Shown: positions 7,974 through 17,889 of the stretch, in pieces
Layout of the letters: the number at the start of each line of letters is the position of its first letter
How positions within the stretch are numbered: the first letter of the stretch is position 1
Source of the DNA: JAAYFT01 sp036562765
GTDB taxonomy: Bacteria > Bacillota > Clostridia > Tissierellales > Tissierellaceae
DNA: 64,000 nucleotides
Direction: 5' to 3'
NCBI GenBank assembly: GCA_036562765.1
Contig: DATCJO010000123.1
Coordinates: 1 to 64,000 of the forward strand
Notes under the pieces: generated by a model
Told to the model about the DNA's origin: nothing
What the model saw: only the letters and a program-made list of their open reading frames with translations
Database searches by the model: none
Made by a program: the position numbers and the translations under genes

Positions 7974-9791
7974 TTACCTCCCTTCCTCATGTCTAATGAG
8001 GTTTAGTTCTTTATTCAAGTTGGTTAGTTCCATACACAATTGAAGAAATTCTTTTTCTTGAAGAGGATCTTTATCTTTAATCTTCTCCATTTCTTCAATT
8101 CGCTTTTTAATCCTGTTTCTTTCCTTTTCTAATCTGTTGGTTTTCAAGGTGATTATCAAATCCTTAATCATTTGATCGACATTTTCAGGTAAAAAGTCAA
8201 TTGGTTCTTTTACTATCTTTTCAACTAATTCCATGTTGACATCAGGTAAATCCAATAATCTTTCAAAAAGGACATCTTCATCTAGAATTTCATCCTCTAT
8301 ATACAAATCTGTAATTATTCTCAAAATCTCTCTACATTCATGATTTTCAAAATCATTTAAAGTAATTTCCTTAATAGCTTTATTATAATATTCCTTATCA
8401 AAAATCATTAATCTAACTAGGTCTATTTCTGCCCTTAAATTAGCTGTAGGAGATACTTTTAGTGGAGGAACAGCTTTATATTCTTTACTCTTCTTCCACA
8501 TGACTATATTATTATTTCCAAATACTTCCTTTTCTATTGCTTCCTTGGAAATATTCATTTCTCTAGCTATCTTATCAATATAAACATCTTTCTCTATAGG
8601 AGATTTCAATTCACTTATAACCTTTGCTATTTCCTTTGTAAATTTAATCTTCCCTTCTGTTTCATTGATGTTGTATTTTTTCTTATAGATAAGAATCTTA
8701 TAATCCACATGGTTGTATGCTGAAGTTAATTTATTTTCAAAATCCTCCACAGAATTGGCCTTTATGAACTCATCAGGATCCTTAAATCCATCTAATATTA
8801 CAATTTTGGGTTCTACATCCAATTTCCTAAGAATTTCTATGGCTTTTAATGTCGCTTTTATTCCAGCTTCATCTGTATCAAAACAGATATAAACATTTTG
8901 TCCATACCTTTTCAATAATCTAGCTTGCTGCTCAGTAAGAGCAGTCCCTAGGCTTGCAACTGCATAATTTATGCCATGATTAAATAATGAGATTACATCC
9001 ATATAACCTTCCACTAAAACAATTCTCTTTCTATCTGAAAACTTGCTCACTAAGTTAAGTCCATATAAATTATTTCTTTTACTGAAAATATAAGTTTCAT
9101 TGGAATTTAAGTATTTAGGCATGGAATTATCCAATACTCTTCCACCAAATCCTACAACTCTTCCTTTTATGTCTATAATTGGAAACATTATTCTGTTGCG
9201 AAATATGTCAAAAAATCCATCTCCAGTAGACCTTTTTGCTATTAAACCAACCTTTAAGATTTCTTCATCTTCATATCCTTGAGATTTTAGATAATTATAT
9301 AGAGCATCCCATTCATCTAAAGCATAGCCTAAACCAAATTGTTTTATAACTTTGCTGCTGATTTTTCTATTATATAAATATTCCTGTGGCTTTTTATTTT
9401 TTGCCAAATTATTATAGAAAAACCTTGCAGCAATTCTGTTTATTTCATATCCTTTATTCTTTTCTTCTAAATACTTATTATCAACAGGTTTCTTTTCTTC
9501 CACATGAATACCTGACCTATCTGCTAAAAACTTAACAGCCTCTGGAAAAGATAGGTTTAGTCTTTTCATGATGAAGGTAATAACATCTCCTCCTTCACCG
9601 CATCCAAAGCAATGAAAAAGCTCCTTGGTTGGGGAAACAGTAAAGGAAGGGGTTTTTTCATGATGAAAAGGACATAAACCTACATAGTTGGATCCTGACC
9701 TCTTTAAAGGAACATATTCTGATATGACATCTACTATATCAGAGGCTTCCCTAACCTTTTCAATTATTTCTTCATTTATATAAAATGTCAT
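7974..9791 (-). CDS. dnaG: DNA primase
   Basis: This 605-residue protein makes RNA primers for replication. The N-terminal zinc finger is visible (CPFHHEKTPSF, then CFGCGEGGD, about residues 41–68). The TOPRIM catalytic centre includes VLVEGYMDV (near residue 260) and CFDTDEAGIKA (near residue 308). The C-terminal helicase-interaction region is charged and helical. AGGGTGATTAT precedes the ATG. rpoD follows immediately. Confidence 0.97.
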   Translation of the reverse strand: MTFYINEEIIEKVREASDIVDVISEYVPLKRSGSNYVGLCPFHHEKTPSFTVSPTKELFHCFGCGEGGDVITFIMKRLNLSFPEAVKFLADRSGIHVEEKKPVDNKYLEEKNKGYEINRIAARFFYNNLAKNKKPQEYLYNRKISSKVIKQFGLGYALDEWDALYNYLKSQGYEDEEILKVGLIAKRSTGDGFFDIFRNRIMFPIIDIKGRVVGFGGRVLDNSMPKYLNSNETYIFSKRNNLYGLNLVSKFSDRKRIVLVEGYMDVISLFNHGINYAVASLGTALTEQQARLLKRYGQNVYICFDTDEAGIKATLKAIEILRKLDVEPKIVILDGFKDPDEFIKANSVEDFENKLTSAYNHVDYKILIYKKKYNINETEGKIKFTKEIAKVISELKSPIEKDVYIDKIAREMNISKEAIEKEVFGNNNIVMWKKSKEYKAVPPLKVSPTANLRAEIDLVRLMIFDKEYYNKAIKEITLNDFENHECREILRIITDLYIEDEILDEDVLFERLLDLPDVNMELVEKIVKEPIDFLPENVDQMIKDLIITLKTNRLEKERNRIKKRIEEMEKIKDKDPLQEKEFLQLCMELTNLNKELNLIRHEEGR

Positions 9792-9880
9792 ATAATCACC
9801 CTAATATCACCTGCCATGTCAAAATAAAGTACCAACAAAATAATATATTCGACAAAAATTATAAAATTCCTTCTTTTTTT

Positions 9881-10897
9881 CTAATATTTTTGCCATGGCT
9901 TAGGAATAAAAATATTATAAAAAAGATTTATGATAAATCTATCGGTAGTTCCTGCAATGTAATCACAAATTATATCCTCTTTTGTAGCATCTATGTTTTT
10001 ATAAATTTCCAAATGTTCTTTTGGTAAAGCATCTATATTCTTAAGATAATAGCTGTATAGCTGTTCAATTATATATTCAGATTTTGATTCTTCAGATTTT
10101 GCTCTTTTATTTAGATATACATTTTCAAACATAAAATCTCTTAAAATATTAGTAGCATTCCCTACTTCTTCACTCATAGTAATAGTATTTTTTTCCATAC
10201 TATTGTAAATTATATCTAAAATCATATTATTTATTCTTTCCCCATGGCTTTTGCCCAAGATTTCAATTGCTTCTTTGGGCAAATCTTCATTTTTAATAAT
10301 TCCAGCCCTTATGGCATCATCAATGTCATGATTTATATATGCAATCCTATCGGCGTATCTAACTACTTGTCCTTCTAAAGTTTGCGGAATTACATCTCCT
10401 GTATGATTCCTTATGCCATCTCTGACTTCATAGGTTAAATTTAATCCTCTTTTATTGCCTCTTTGTTCTAAAAAGTCCACTATCCTAACAGATTGCTCGT
10501 TATGTTTAAAACCTTTTGGATTCAAATTATTAAGTACCCTTTCGCCAGTATGTCCAAAAGGAGTATGTCCTAAATCATGACCTAAAGCGATAGCTTCAAC
10601 CAAGTCTTCATTTAACCTAAGAGCCCTAGCCAATGTTCTTGCTATTTGTGCTACTTCTAAGGTATGTGTAAGCCTTGTCCTATAATGGTCACCTTCTGGT
10701 GCTATGAAGACCTGTGTCTTGTGTTTAAGCCTTCGAAATGCTTTTGAATGTATGATTCTATCTCTATCCCTTTGAAAATCTGTTCTTACGCTGCATTTTT
10801 CTTCAGGGAACATTCTTCCTTTTGAATTTTGACTTAATGCTGCATAAGGTGATAAAAGTCTTTTTTCTAATTCTTCAGTTCTTATTCTTATATTCAT
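9881..10897 (-). CDS. dgt: Deoxyguanosinetriphosphate triphosphohydrolase-like protein (HD domain)
   Basis: This 338-residue HD-superfamily enzyme is likely to release triphosphate from dNTPs. The N-terminal R-rich segment RDRDRIIHSKAFRRLKHKTQ is characteristic. Metal ligands are in HTLEVAQIAR (about residue 78), LGHDLGHTPFGH (about 106–117) and YADRIAYINHD (near residue 181). The length matches the shorter Firmicute dGTPase-like branch. It lies upstream of dnaG in many Clostridia, linking dNTP control with replication. Substrate preference cannot be read from sequence. Confidence 0.88.
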   Translation of the reverse strand: MNIRIRTEELEKRLLSPYAALSQNSKGRMFPEEKCSVRTDFQRDRDRIIHSKAFRRLKHKTQVFIAPEGDHYRTRLTHTLEVAQIARTLARALRLNEDLVEAIALGHDLGHTPFGHTGERVLNNLNPKGFKHNEQSVRIVDFLEQRGNKRGLNLTYEVRDGIRNHTGDVIPQTLEGQVVRYADRIAYINHDIDDAIRAGIIKNEDLPKEAIEILGKSHGERINNMILDIIYNSMEKNTITMSEEVGNATNILRDFMFENVYLNKRAKSEESKSEYIIEQLYSYYLKNIDALPKEHLEIYKNIDATKEDIICDYIAGTTDRFIINLFYNIFIPKPWQKY

Positions 10898-11032
10898 ATA
10901 TTACCCCTTCTCAGTAGGATAAAGTATAAATAAATATTATTTTGTCAATATCATCTCCACTATTGCCTATATTATATATATACAACACAATTTCTATTAA
11001 TCCTTCTTTTTGATTTAAGTTTTTTTCTACAA

Positions 11033-11064
11033 AAGAAAAAGAAGTGCTAAGATTAACACTTCTA
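11033..11064 (-). terminator. Terminator downstream of the PPDK regulator gene
   Basis: AGAAGTG and CACTTCT arms flank a ten-base loop, followed on the minus strand by a T-rich tract. The stem reaches the stop codon of the 11062 gene. The remaining gap to dgt (10898–11032) is AT-rich, with no gene seen. Confidence 0.65.
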
Positions 11065-11889
11065 TTCGAAGACCTTATCTCCGAAATTTTCTTTTAAATG
11101 TTCTATGATTATTGCTGCAGTTTCCTCTATTGCCTTATCAGATACATCTATTATTAAGCATCCGATTTTTTTCATAATCTCTTTGGAGTACTCCAACTCC
11201 ATTTTAATTCTATCTATATTAGCATAGTTAGCATTGTCATCTAATCCTAATGCTTTTAAGCGTTCCTGCCTAATCTTATTAAGCTTAATAGGATTTGCTA
11301 TTAATCCTATTACCCTTCTTCTGTCCTTTTCAAACAGTTCTTTTGGGGGTGGTACTTCAGGAACTAAAGGTACATTGGCAACTTTATAATTCTTATGTGC
11401 CAAATACATACTTAGTGGGGTCTTTGAAGTTCTAGAAATTCCAACCAATACTACATTTGACTTGATTATACCTCTTGGATCCTTACCATCATCATATTTA
11501 ACTGCAAATTCTACAGCTTCAACTTTTCTAAAATAATTTTCATCCAGCTTTCTTATTAACCCAGACTCCCTCTTAGGTGGGAACTGTAATACTGACGATA
11601 TGGCTTCTAAAGCTGGAGTCATCAAATCCACTGTTGGAATGTTATATTGTTTTCCCAACTCTTCTATAAAATTCTTTAATCTCTCTATGACAACAGTGAA
11701 AAAAACCACACTGGGTTCTTTCTTGGCTTCATTAAAGACTTCTATAATCTGTTCTTCTTCAGTAACAAAAGGAACCCTTCTAACATCAAACTTGCTGTGA
11801 TTAAACTGGCTTAAAGCAGCTCTAGCTAATAACTCACCAGTTTCACCTACTGAATCTGATAACACATATACTGTTAAAGAGTTTGCCAC
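11062..11889 (-). CDS. Pyruvate, phosphate dikinase regulatory protein (kinase/pyrophosphorylase, DUF299)
   Basis: This 275-residue bifunctional enzyme phosphorylates and dephosphorylates a threonine of a phosphotransferase such as PPDK or PEP synthase, using ADP as phosphate donor. The P-loop-like motif VGISRTSKTPLS (about residues 148–159) and the N-terminal LSDSVGETGE are family hallmarks. The likely start is GTG at 11889 with GGGGGTGA upstream. The CcpN-like regulator gene lies 13 bases upstream, the same pairing as yqfL–ccpN in Bacillus, consistent with control of gluconeogenic flux. Confidence 0.9.
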   Translation of the reverse strand: MANSLTVYVLSDSVGETGELLARAALSQFNHSKFDVRRVPFVTEEEQIIEVFNEAKKEPSVVFFTVVIERLKNFIEELGKQYNIPTVDLMTPALEAISSVLQFPPKRESGLIRKLDENYFRKVEAVEFAVKYDDGKDPRGIIKSNVVLVGISRTSKTPLSMYLAHKNYKVANVPLVPEVPPPKELFEKDRRRVIGLIANPIKLNKIRQERLKALGLDDNANYANIDRIKMELEYSKEIMKKIGCLIIDVSDKAIEETAAIIIEHLKENFGDKVFE

Positions 11890-11902
11890 TATTTCACCCC
11901 CT

Positions 11903-12526
11903 TTATTCGCCTTTCCCTAGTTCAACAAACAATCTAGTAATGGTTGTCTTAGTAACTCTTCCAATTACCTTGTAGCCTTTACCTTTTTCTTCTTCAACAA
12001 CAGGTAAACTGTCTATTTCATGATCAATTAATTTCATAGCTGCTTCCAATACATTATCGTCGTCCTTAACAAATATAACATTGGGCATTCTGGTCATTAT
12101 CATTCCTATTGGCATTTTATTTAAATCCATGCCACCTAATGCGGATTTGATAAAATCCTTCCTTGAGACTACGCCAGATAAATAGCCATTATTTGTAACA
12201 AATATTGACCCAACATCTTCCAAAAACATTAATACAATGGAATCATAGATGCTTGTTGCTTCATCTACAACAACAGGTACAGATTTAACATCGGATACTT
12301 TTATACTCCTTATTCTTTCTGATATATATGATAGATGTGTCTTCCCAGTATAAAAATATCCCACCTTTGGCCTAGCATCTAAAATGCCAGCCATGGTTAA
12401 AATAGCCAAATCAGGACGAAGAGTTGCCCTAGTTAGGTTTAACTTGTTTGCTATAGCCTCTGATGTGATGGGTTGATATTTTTTTACTATTTCTATAATT
12501 TTTTCTTGCCTCTCATTGAGTTGAAT
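11903..12526 (-). CDS. CcpN/YqzB-like transcriptional regulator: HTH plus two CBS domains, apparent ATT start
   Basis: The first conventional start (TTG, 12409) would delete the DNA-binding domain. The same frame continues upstream and encodes a clear helix-turn-helix (ITSEAIANKLNLTRATLRPD). It is bounded by an in-frame TAG at 12539–12541, with no ATG, GTG or TTG in between. An ATT codon at 12524–12526 lies eight bases after AGGGGG and gives a protein of about 207 residues, the normal family length. Two CBS domains follow (about residues 75–135 and 140–200). In Bacillus, CcpN represses gluconeogenic genes, with ligand sensing through the CBS domains. Its pairing with the PPDK regulator supports the same role here. 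A sequencing error is the main alternative to an ATT start. Confidence 0.8.
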   Translation of the reverse strand: MQLNERQEKIIEIVKKYQPITSEAIANKLNLTRATLRPDLAILTMAGILDARPKVGYFYTGKTHLSYISERIRSIKVSDVKSVPVVVDEATSIYDSIVLMFLEDVGSIFVTNNGYLSGVVSRKDFIKSALGGMDLNKMPIGMIMTRMPNVIFVKDDDNVLEAAMKLIDHEIDSLPVVEEEKGKGYKVIGRVTKTTITRLFVELGKGE

Positions 12527-12556
12527 AGTTAACTCCCCCTAACATTTAGGCTTTTA

Positions 12557-14650
12557 CTAACTAGCATCTGCTTTGTTTACAATTTTGGACAAATCGCAAA
12601 TTCTAATCATCATATTGTATATCTTCCTAAGGAGACCTAGCCTATTGTTTCTTATCTTTTCATCTTCTACCATTACCATTACTTTATCAAAGAAATTGTC
12701 TATTGGGTCCTTCAATACAACTAAATTGTCTAAGGCCTTATCATATTCTTTCTTGCTAATTAAGCTATTTATCTTTTCTTCAACACTATAGAAGGCTTCA
12801 AATAACTCAAGTTCCTTTTCTTCAGTCAAAAGGTCTCTTTGCACTTCATCAGAAACAGCCTTTTCTGCCAAATTTGCAACTCTGTTAAATGCAGTAAGTA
12901 CCTCATTAAGACCTTCTCTTTTCAACCATTCATTAATCTTGTTTGCCCTTATTTTCATGTCATAGATATCATCAATGTTTGAAGCCAATACTGCATCTAC
13001 AATATCATATCTAATGCCCATATCTATGAACATATTTCTAATTCTGCCCTTAAAGAACTCTTCTATTTCTTCCTTTACTTTATCGTAATCGAAAGCAAGT
13101 CCATTAACTTCTACATAGATATAAAGGGCATTTTCTATTAGTTCCTTTATAGAAATGTTTAATTTTTTGTCTATTATTATATTAATAATCCCCAATGCTT
13201 GCCTTCTCAATCCAAATGGGTCTTGTGAGCCAGTTGGATGTATTCCTATGGCAAATAAGCCTGCAATTGAATCCATTTTGTCAGCAATACTTAAAACTGA
13301 CCCAGCAGTAGTTGTTGGCAATGCATCCCCAGAGAATCTTGGCAAATATTGTTCGAATATTGCTAAACTTACAATCTCATTTTCTCCAGATTTCCTTGCA
13401 TATTCCATACCCATTTTGCCTTGCAACTCTGTAAATTCAGTTACCATTTTAGTTGTCAAATCAGCCTTGCAAAGATACCCTGCTCTTTCTATATTTCTTT
13501 GGGTTTCTTCTCCAACTTCTAAGTATTCACCAATTTTCATTGCCAATTTTTGTACCCTTATGGTTTTTTCATAAAGAGTACCTAATTTTTCTTGGAATGT
13601 CATCTTTTGAAGTTCTTCTACATAGGATTCTAATGGTTTTTGTATATCTTCTAAATAGAAGAACTTAGCATCTTCAAGCCTTGCACCCAAAACCTTTTCA
13701 TTACCTTTTATAACAGTCTCTATATGATCTTTATTTCCGTTCCTAACAGTAATAAAATATGGCAATAATCTATTTTTGTCATCAAAAACAGGGAAAAATC
13801 TTAGATGTTCTTTCATTGGAGTTATTACAACATCTGGAGGAAGTGTTAAATACTCTTCCTTAATTTTCCCTATAATTGGTGTTGGATACTCAACTATATT
13901 TGTAACCTCATCTAATAGTGCATCATCTTTAAGAATATTGCCTCCTCTTTCTTTAGCTAACTTTTCGGAACCATATTTGATTATTTCTTTTCTTTCTTCT
14001 TGGTCCACTATTACATAGTTCTTTCTCAAAAGTTCAACATAGTTATCAACTTTATCTATTACAATATTGCCACTGCCTAAGAACCTGTGTCCCTTAGTCA
14101 CATTGGAAACTTGAATCCCTTCCAAATCAAATGGAACAACCTTATCATCTAAAAGCGACACTATCCACCTTATTGGCCTTGCAAATCTTAAATTCTTTCC
14201 TCCCCATTTCATTGATTTAGGGAAGTTTATATTTTTTATAACCTTAGGCATATTTTCACTTATTATCTCTTCAATGTTCTTGCCTTTTTTCATCTTCTTT
14301 GCAAATACATATTCTACACCATTATATTCATCAACAAATATTGATGATATGTCAACACCTTGCCCCTTCATAAATCCTAATAGGGCTTTTGTTGGACTGC
14401 CATTTTCATCATAAGCTATCTTTTTAGCAGGCCCTTTTACTGTTTCTTCTACATCTTCTTGTTTTTCATCTAGCCCTTCTACAATAACAGTCAATCTTCT
14501 TGGAGTTGAATAAGCATTTATCTTATCATACTTTATTCTTTCTTCATTAAGTACATTTGCAGTGTTTTCTCTCAATTGATTTAATGCATCTGAGATGAAC
14601 CTAGCTGGTAATTCTTCTACTCCTATTTCTAGCAAATATTTTTTACTCAT
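12557..14650 (-). CDS. glyS: Glycyl-tRNA synthetase beta subunit
   Basis: This 697-residue protein is the tRNA-recognition subunit of the bacterial alpha2-beta2 glycyl-tRNA synthetase. It opens with the conserved LLEIGVEELPARFI segment and contains the HD-like core (GYLCKADLTTKMVTEF) and a C-terminal anticodon-binding helical domain (FNRVANLAEKA). The length is typical. It overlaps glyQ by eight bases, coupling production of the two subunits. Confidence 0.96.
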   Translation of the reverse strand: MSKKYLLEIGVEELPARFISDALNQLRENTANVLNEERIKYDKINAYSTPRRLTVIVEGLDEKQEDVEETVKGPAKKIAYDENGSPTKALLGFMKGQGVDISSIFVDEYNGVEYVFAKKMKKGKNIEEIISENMPKVIKNINFPKSMKWGGKNLRFARPIRWIVSLLDDKVVPFDLEGIQVSNVTKGHRFLGSGNIVIDKVDNYVELLRKNYVIVDQEERKEIIKYGSEKLAKERGGNILKDDALLDEVTNIVEYPTPIIGKIKEEYLTLPPDVVITPMKEHLRFFPVFDDKNRLLPYFITVRNGNKDHIETVIKGNEKVLGARLEDAKFFYLEDIQKPLESYVEELQKMTFQEKLGTLYEKTIRVQKLAMKIGEYLEVGEETQRNIERAGYLCKADLTTKMVTEFTELQGKMGMEYARKSGENEIVSLAIFEQYLPRFSGDALPTTTAGSVLSIADKMDSIAGLFAIGIHPTGSQDPFGLRRQALGIINIIIDKKLNISIKELIENALYIYVEVNGLAFDYDKVKEEIEEFFKGRIRNMFIDMGIRYDIVDAVLASNIDDIYDMKIRANKINEWLKREGLNEVLTAFNRVANLAEKAVSDEVQRDLLTEEKELELFEAFYSVEEKINSLISKKEYDKALDNLVVLKDPIDNFFDKVMVMVEDEKIRNNRLGLLRKIYNMMIRICDLSKIVNKADAS

Positions 14651-15527
14651 TATTAACCCTCCCTTTTAATAGAGGATAGTCCATTTCCTTGCGTTGTTCC
14701 AAATATTTTACTGCAACTAGCTTTGCAAGATGCCTTACTCGACCAATATAATTAGTTCTTTCTGATACTGATATTGCTCCTCTTGCATCTAGTATATTGA
14801 AAGTATGTGAACATTTTAAAACATAGTCATAACTTGGTAAAACAAGGCCATACTCTAAATTCTTCTTTACTTCTTCTTCATAGGTATTAAATAATCCCTT
14901 TAATACATCAATATCAGCTTTTTCAAAACTATATACTGAATGTTCATATTCTGCCTTTTTGAATATATCTGCATATTTTATGTCTTTATTCCATTTAACA
15001 TCAAATACATTGTCTACATCCTGTAAGTACATAGCAATTCTTTCAAGTCCATAAGTTATTTCTGCAGATTCTATATCACAGTTTATGCTTCCAACTTGTT
15101 GGAAATATGTGAATTGGGTTATTTCCATACCATCAAGCCATACTTCCCAACCTAATCCCCAAGCACCTAAAGTTGGGGCTTCCCAGTTATCTTCAACAAA
15201 CCTTATATCATGTTGCAATGGATCTATCCCTATTGCCCTTAAACTATCGAGATACAAGTCTTGAACATCATCTGGGGAGGGTTTCAAAATTACTTGTAAT
15301 TGATGGTGTTGATAAAGCCTGTGTGGATTTTCTCCGTATCTAGCATCTGCAGGGCGCCTTGAAGGTTCTACATAAACTACCTTCCATGGTTCAGGCCCCA
15401 ATGCTTTAAGAAAAGTATATGGGCTCATAGTTCCTGCGCCTTTTTCTATATCATAAGGTTCCAATATTACACAACCTTTATTTCCCCAATACTCCAATAA
15501 CTTCAGCATTAAATCCTGAAAATACAT
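14643..15527 (-). CDS. glyQ: Glycyl-tRNA synthetase alpha subunit
   Basis: This 294-residue catalytic subunit activates glycine and, with GlyS, charges tRNA-Gly. Visible family motifs include YVEPSRRPADARYGENPHR (motif 2 region), WEAPTLGAWGLGWEVWLDGMEI and FDVKWN. TAAGGAGGT precedes the ATG. A T-box leader immediately upstream controls the pair. Confidence 0.97.
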   Translation of the reverse strand: MYFQDLMLKLLEYWGNKGCVILEPYDIEKGAGTMSPYTFLKALGPEPWKVVYVEPSRRPADARYGENPHRLYQHHQLQVILKPSPDDVQDLYLDSLRAIGIDPLQHDIRFVEDNWEAPTLGAWGLGWEVWLDGMEITQFTYFQQVGSINCDIESAEITYGLERIAMYLQDVDNVFDVKWNKDIKYADIFKKAEYEHSVYSFEKADIDVLKGLFNTYEEEVKKNLEYGLVLPSYDYVLKCSHTFNILDARGAISVSERTNYIGRVRHLAKLVAVKYLEQRKEMDYPLLKGRVNNE

Positions 15528-15554
15528 ACAATAACCTCCTTATTCAATTGAATA

Positions 15555-15775
15555 ACAAAAAAACCTACTCATCCCCATAGGGACGAAAGGTTAACTTCCG
15601 CGGTTCCACCCTATTTAACACCAGATTCGGTGTTCACTCAACAAAAAATACTCAGAAGTTCCTTTCATCAACTGCAATTATATCTAGTTCCCACCATCCT
15701 AGACTCTCTTGAATAATTACAATTGACATTCCTTCCTCATCGTAGGATATGTATATTTTACGAGTAATAATTTAA
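15555..15775 (-). promoter_or_regulatory. T-box riboswitch of glyQS
   Basis: The leader contains the T-box sequence AGGGTGGAACCGCGG (plus-strand 15598–15612), which pairs with the uncharged tRNA acceptor end. A terminator hairpin at about 15558–15592 follows, with seven T residues on the minus strand. A stem-I region with the GGTGGGAAC apical-loop type element lies upstream (about 15690). A GGA glycine codon at 15660–15662 is a candidate specifier but has not been confirmed by folding. Transcription of glyQS should rise when uncharged tRNA-Gly accumulates. Confidence 0.9.
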
Positions 15776-15799
15776 CAAAAAAAGTTTTCATTGTCAAGT

Positions 15800-16546
15800 T
15801 TAAGAAGACTCCAATGTCTTGATGAAATTCAGGGTATTAAGCTTATTTCTGTCAATATTGTAGAGAATGTGCTGTACAGTAATGCTGTGAATCATTTTAA
15901 TACAGTCACTCGGAAGTTTAACTTTCTCAATCTTATCCAAGGGGATGTATAACAATTCATTCATTCCTTTATACAGTTTACTATCTAAATAGATACTAGA
16001 AGAATCTAAATCAAAACAGTTAGAACAAATTATTCCTCCTTCCTTTGGACTGTATCTAATATTTTTAACATCTTTGTTCCCACATATAACACATCTTTCA
16101 AGATAAGGCCTATATCCTAAAAAGGATATGAATTTTAGCTCATAAGCTGTTATAAATTTCAAGAAATCCCCATCCATGTTAGATAAAAGCTGTAATCCTT
16201 TTAATAGCAGCATAAAAATCTTAGGATTTTCCTGGCCTTCTTCCATTGACTTCTCTATTAGCTCTAACATATACTGGCCATAAACAACCCGCTCTATTTT
16301 TTCCCTAATGGGATAGAAGGAGTCAATTATATCAGCTTGATTTATATAATAGAAGTTCTTTCCCTTAAATAACTGATATTCATTATAGGAAAATGGCTGG
16401 GTGTTGGCTATTATCCTAGATTTAGGTCTATAGGCACCCCTTGCCATTGCAGTAATTTTGCCATACTTCTTTGTATAGATGCTTAATATTTTGCTCGTAT
16501 CCTTATATCTCATTTCTTTTATAACAATTCCCTCTGTCTTAAGCAT
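15800..16546 (-). CDS. recO: DNA repair protein RecO
   Basis: This 248-residue recombination mediator acts with RecR to load RecA on SSB-coated DNA. The N-terminal OB fold begins MLKTEGIVIKEMRYKDTSKI. The C-terminal zinc finger shows CVICG and, after about 15 residues, CSNC. The length is standard. The gene follows era directly, the usual Firmicute order. Confidence 0.93.
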   Translation of the reverse strand: MLKTEGIVIKEMRYKDTSKILSIYTKKYGKITAMARGAYRPKSRIIANTQPFSYNEYQLFKGKNFYYINQADIIDSFYPIREKIERVVYGQYMLELIEKSMEEGQENPKIFMLLLKGLQLLSNMDGDFLKFITAYELKFISFLGYRPYLERCVICGNKDVKNIRYSPKEGGIICSNCFDLDSSSIYLDSKLYKGMNELLYIPLDKIEKVKLPSDCIKMIHSITVQHILYNIDRNKLNTLNFIKTLESS

Positions 16547-16559
16547 ACATATCCCCTAA

Positions 16560-17444
16560 TCACTTATATCCAAAATATCTGACTTTGCTTTCTATATCTC
16601 TCCAATTCCTTTCTACCTTTACCCAAAGCTGTAAATTCACTTTGCTGCCTAAAAGTGCTTCAATCTCCATTCTTGCACTTTGTCCAATTGTCTTTAACAT
16701 AGATCCTTTTTTGCCAATTACAATTGCCTTATGGGATTCCTTTTCACAGTAAATATTGGCATATACATCTATAATGTCCTTATCTTCCCTTTTCTTAATG
16801 CTTTCTATTTCCACTACTATTCCATGAGGTACTTCTTCATCTAAGTTCAAAAGTGCTTTTTCCCTGATTATCTCTGCTATAATAAACCTTTCAGGCTGGT
16901 CAGTTATCATGTCATCAGGGAAATATTTAGGCCCCTCAGGTAAAAGTTCCTTTAGTACTTCTATATATTTATTGATATTCTCGTTGTTGAGAGCAGAAAT
17001 CGGAATTATTTCATCAAATAGGTCAAAGCTTTCATACCTATCAATTAAATAAGATACTTTCTTATCATCTAGTTTATCAATTTTGTTTATCAATAATACA
17101 ATAGGTGTTGAGATTTTTCTCAAATCTTCTATTATTTTGCTGTCCATTGTACCAATTTCTAAGCTGTCATCTACCATAAATGTAACTATATCTACTTCAT
17201 CTAAGGTACTCTTTGACACCTGTAACATATATTCGCCTAATTTATTTCTAGGATTTTGTATCCCAGGTGTATCGAGGAATATGATTTGGCAGCTTTCTTC
17301 TGTATATATCATCTGAATTTTATTCCTAGTGGTTTGAGGTTTGTCAGATACTATGGATATTTTTTCCCCTATTATCCTGTTAAGAAGAGTTGATTTTCCC
17401 ACATTTGGCCTTCCGATAATTGTTACGAATCCTGATTTGAACAT
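16560..17444 (-). CDS. era: GTPase Era
   Basis: This 294-residue essential GTPase is needed for 30S assembly and 16S 3'-end maturation. G1 is GRPNVGKST (about residues 12–20), G3 is DTPG (about 58), G4 is NKID (about 120), and the C-terminal KH domain has VIGKKGSMLKTIG. The start codon overlaps the cdd stop as TAATG, indicating coupled translation. Confidence 0.97.
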   Translation of the reverse strand: MFKSGFVTIIGRPNVGKSTLLNRIIGEKISIVSDKPQTTRNKIQMIYTEESCQIIFLDTPGIQNPRNKLGEYMLQVSKSTLDEVDIVTFMVDDSLEIGTMDSKIIEDLRKISTPIVLLINKIDKLDDKKVSYLIDRYESFDLFDEIIPISALNNENINKYIEVLKELLPEGPKYFPDDMITDQPERFIIAEIIREKALLNLDEEVPHGIVVEIESIKKREDKDIIDVYANIYCEKESHKAIVIGKKGSMLKTIGQSARMEIEALLGSKVNLQLWVKVERNWRDIESKVRYFGYK

Positions 17445-17851
17445 TATTTCCCCTCCTTATTATTTACCAAATCTTCTGGACCAAAACTGTGGGGTAGTAA
17501 ATCTTCTAATTTATATTCCTTATAATCATCTTCAGAATTAGCAACAATTATTGTAGCATCTTTTCCAAATTCCCTAATTACTTGCCTGCAAACTCCACAT
17601 GGGAAAGTATAATCACTGTCGCCTACTACTGCTATTGCCTTTATTTTTCTATGCCCTTCAGAAACAGCTTTAAATATAGCTGTCCTTTCAGCACATAAAG
17701 TTGGCGAATAAGATGAAATTTCAATATTGCATCCTGTGAAAACCTCACCATCTTCAGTAATCAAAGCTGCTCCTACACGGAATTTAGAATATGGCACATA
17801 AGCTCTTTCTCTAGCTTCCAATGCCTTTTTAATTAATTCTCTTTTGTCCAT
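17444..17851 (-). CDS. cdd: Cytidine deaminase
   Basis: This 135-residue tetrameric-type cytidine deaminase converts (deoxy)cytidine to (deoxy)uridine in pyrimidine salvage. The catalytic zinc ligands are in TLCAERTA (about residues 51–58) and PCGVCRQ (about 88–94), with the catalytic glutamate in CAER. TNAAF-like substrate residues are replaced by the family's GCNIEISSY. It is coupled to era. Confidence 0.94.
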   Translation of the reverse strand: MDKRELIKKALEARERAYVPYSKFRVGAALITEDGEVFTGCNIEISSYSPTLCAERTAIFKAVSEGHRKIKAIAVVGDSDYTFPCGVCRQVIREFGKDATIIVANSEDDYKEYKLEDLLPHSFGPEDLVNNKEGK

Positions 17852-17889
17852 AATAACCTCCTTCTTTTATTACAGACTAGTTTTTAATG

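Noticed and set aside
11903..12409. CBS-only protein starting at TTG
   Set aside because: The upstream frame encodes a full helix-turn-helix typical of CcpN/YqzB, so the shorter version would be a truncated family member with no reason for it.
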